Of a stretch of DNA of 64,000 bases, positions 62,201 to 64,000 are shown piece by piece. The notes beneath the pieces are model-generated. The model ran no database searches and was not told the origin of the DNA. It saw only the letters and a list, made by a program, of their open reading frames with translations. The first letter of the stretch is position 1. Every line of letters begins with the position of its first letter. The DNA comes from Ophryocystis elektroscirrha. Taxonomy: Eukaryota > Apicomplexa > Conoidasida > Neogregarinorida > Ophryocystidae. A program made the translations under genes and the position numbers. The DNA is taken from positions 74,002-138,001 of the forward strand of contig JAQIFP010000006.1 in the NCBI GenBank assembly GCA_030141585.1. Reading direction: 5' to 3'.

Positions 62201-63526
62201 ATTAATTTCTCATATACTTTTTTCAGACTGTACAACAATTTGCGGAGACACGTCAAAAACAACGGCAATATCTTCACAATTTAATAAATACAGATCATAT
62301 AAATGCTCAATCTCAAACTTTACTTTTTTGTCCCAAATGTTATTTTCCTGTCCCCAATGCCTCTTTGAATCACCCCCAAGTTACAAAGCGAAGATCTTCA
62401 GTATACCGTGCTAGTAAACGATTAACTATGCGTATGTCAATTGAGGCACCATGGAATAGTTTAAAAAAAACTGAATCAGAATCCACGTGTTTCTGCCCTC
62501 ATTGTGGGAATCATTTCGACGTTCCATTTAAAACTTCAGATTTACTCAATATAATGCCGCAAAAAGACGTCAGAAGACGTTCAACCGCAAACCCTTTCTT
62601 ATCATCTTCCCGGAGATCAACTGGATATTTAGAACAACAGTCACCTCAAAAGTCGCCTTCACTCAAAATTAAGTCTCCTGAAAAACCTGAAATAACTGAA
62701 CCGTAAGTTTATATTTCAAACTATTTAATTATGATTTACCTTCTATATATATATGCCTGTATATATATACACTAAAATACATTTATTAATATTTATTAAT
62801 TAAAAAGAAGTTTTATGCAGCCTATATGTCTACTCAATAATATATATATATATATATATGAGATGAACATCAGTGATATATTATTGAAATGTACACCGCG
62901 TAATATGCATATTTTAATTTGTTTAAAAAAATTTATTATATTCCCAATAATATTATAATTAAATTATATAAAAAAAAACTTTTCCACATATCACCTTTTT
63001 TCTTATAAAGTATTAGCTAGTTTAAATTATTATTACTAATAGAAAAAAGTTGTGCAGTTATTTGAAATAATATTTGTATAATAAATTCTGTTAATTTATA
63101 AATTATAGAGAAAAACCAACATGCTGGAATTTGTCGAAAAAACAGCTTCTTTCAAATATTCAGCATTCAGCTGTAGCACGTCGTGTAGGCGTATTAGGTT
63201 TATTGTCTTCAAAGTCAAGTATTGAAGAATCAAATGTGATTGCCACAGAAAAAGATACCATTCATTTGGAGACTGGTAATTTGAGTGAAAAAATAACCAT
63301 AAATTCTCCATTCTTACCTAAAAGAGAGTCTACAAATGTTTTAGATACAGTTGATCAACTCCTAACTACTCCTACAGATCGTACTGCACTGTCTGCAAAT
63401 AGATTAGACGATACTATGGAAAATCTTCCAGAACTCCAAAAAAATGATTGGAATAAACAAAGAAGAAGAAAAACGTGGAGTTTTACCACACGCTTGAAAG
63501 GTCGAGCTATTCCAGCAATTTCCTGA
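56953..63526 (+). CDS. 1231-aa hypothetical protein with CxxC zinc-ribbon-like pairs
   Basis: Fifteen exons join exactly: 56953-56991, 57064-57125, 57433-57554, 57946-58005, 58037-59085, 59469-59820, 59856-60080, 60235-60390, 60430-60666, 61061-61193, 61249-61366, 61769-61954, 61988-62050, 62227-62702, 63109-63526. Residues 1-600 are disordered, rich in His, Ser and Asn, with Cys/His clusters (HDCIECKNHIYLL; SHTCSHTHENSS; HMCHLH; ICIKCNKS). A folded middle part has WISELPEHFRILKTFMYQSF, VGTRVCAWVWDVLQSS and ISCYLLEASSMFEKS. A charged helical stretch follows (KKIEDKMKELQ; LERKRQLKVREDLRQR). Near the end two CxxC pairs (LFCPKCYFPVPN; CFCPHCGNHFD), about 60 residues apart, could share one zinc. 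The tail is basic and Ser-rich. Family not recognised; probably lineage-specific. Confidence 0.75.
57790..57900. repeat. (TA)n microsatellites in an intron
   Basis: Several AT runs in the 391-nt third intron of the 1231-aa protein gene. Confidence 0.85.
59190..59218. repeat. (TA)n microsatellite in an intron
   Basis: AT run in the 383-nt fifth intron of the 1231-aa protein gene. Confidence 0.85.
60719..60905. repeat. (TA)n and TATATGTATA repeats in an intron
   Basis: AT runs and degenerate TATATGTATA units in the 394-nt ninth intron of the 1231-aa protein gene. Confidence 0.8.
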
Positions 63527-63697
63527 TATGTTTTAAGTCAATCATTTTTTTTATTAAATTATAATCATTCTAAATAACGCAAAAATTAGTTTTTTACCCA
63601 AATCAAAGTCGCTTAAATTATTTTTTTGAGAAATTTCTGAAAGTAAAGGCAACCTTTTCTTTTGTGTAGTTTGAATCTATTTTATTGATTACTTCGT

Positions 63698-63752
63698 ATG
63701 GGTGACGGAATTGATTGGCCAGGGTTACTTAAATGGTCTATATCTCAATCTG
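63698..63752 (+). CDS. First exon of an Fes1/HspBP1-type Hsp70 nucleotide-exchange factor (3' partial)
   Basis: ATG at 63698 followed by MGDGIDWPGLLKWSISQS and a GTAATA donor at 63753. The W-x-x-L-L-K-W-S-I/L motif at the very N-terminus is characteristic of Fes1/HspBP1 proteins, whose armadillo domain follows and promotes ADP release from cytosolic Hsp70. Only 18 full codons are inside the window and the rest of the gene lies beyond 64000, so the call rests on this short motif. No further exon was recognised between 63753 and 64000. Confidence 0.7.
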
Positions 63753-64000
63753 GTAATATAATTTTACTATACTAATTTTTTCTTACACACACATATATCT
63801 TGATATAAGAAATGGTGACTCTAATATTCCATTCAAGTATATTAGATATTTTTTAAGTATATATAAATTTTTAGTATCTATATTGAAAAATTATTAAATT
63901 TAATTAATATAAATGTATTTGAAAGTTTTAATTGTCTTACAAGCTATAAAGTTAATTAAGTTTATAAGCATATATGCCATAGTTTATGAATTGTTTTTTG

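Overview
This window is nuclear DNA from a small-genome, very AT-rich unicellular eukaryote. Genes lie close together on both strands. Conserved proteins end at ordinary TAA, TAG and TGA stops, so the standard code applies. Most genes are split by introns, many only about 28-39 nt long with GT-AG ends. Longer introns and spacers carry (AT)n microsatellites. I see no operons, rRNA, tRNA, CRISPR or mobile elements. An alveolate, perhaps apicomplexan-like, is my best guess, based on an array of CCCH fingers in alveolate style, a small PH-like protein, compact short-intron genes and extreme AT content. This is inference; no phylogeny was possible. The two 100-N runs are scaffold gaps whose flanks are identical copies, so they look like unmerged contig overlaps.

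Layout. 0-10.6 kb: the 3' part of a one-TM coiled-coil protein, then four minus-strand genes of unknown function (a large probable beta-propeller protein, two acidic proteins, a Pro/Gln-rich protein with an LRR-like C-terminus). 11.4-16.4 kb: PP2A catalytic subunit, a Cwc21/SRRM2-type splicing factor, a small acidic protein on the other strand, the rRNA dimethyltransferase Dim1 and a cyclin H-like protein. 16.6-19.4 kb, minus: a CCCH zinc-finger protein and a secreted protein broken by gap 1. 19.9-25.5 kb: an Isd11/LYR protein, the mRNA-export factor Gle1, then minus-strand PH-like and acidic proteins. 26-36 kb: a TMBIM/Lifeguard membrane protein, RFC3-type clamp loader subunit (minus), a three-RRM protein, an aldo-keto reductase and V-ATPase subunit E. 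36.5-43.3 kb, minus: DNA polymerase zeta catalytic subunit (REV3). 43.7-48.6 kb: a helical-repeat protein and a secreted Tyr/Pro-rich protein. 48.7-52 kb, minus: an unrecognised protein and an ankyrin protein holding gap 2. 52-64 kb, plus: a 53-aa membrane protein, Noc2, a 1231-aa protein with CxxC pairs, and the first exon of an Hsp70 nucleotide-exchange factor (Fes1/HspBP1).

Most recognisable genes are housekeeping: ribosome biogenesis (Dim1, Noc2), mRNA splicing and export (Cwc21, Gle1), replication and translesion synthesis (RFC3, REV3), transcription/CDK control (cyclin H), signalling (PP2A), Fe-S biogenesis (Isd11) and organelle acidification (V-ATPase E). The unusual part is the gene architecture: ultrashort introns, several with lengths divisible by three and no stop codon, poly-A introns, spacers of only tens of bases between divergent genes, and AT-repeat arms placed around one internal exon. 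Exon models were assembled by eye from splice signals and reading-frame continuity; where I could make them close exactly I give the resulting protein length.
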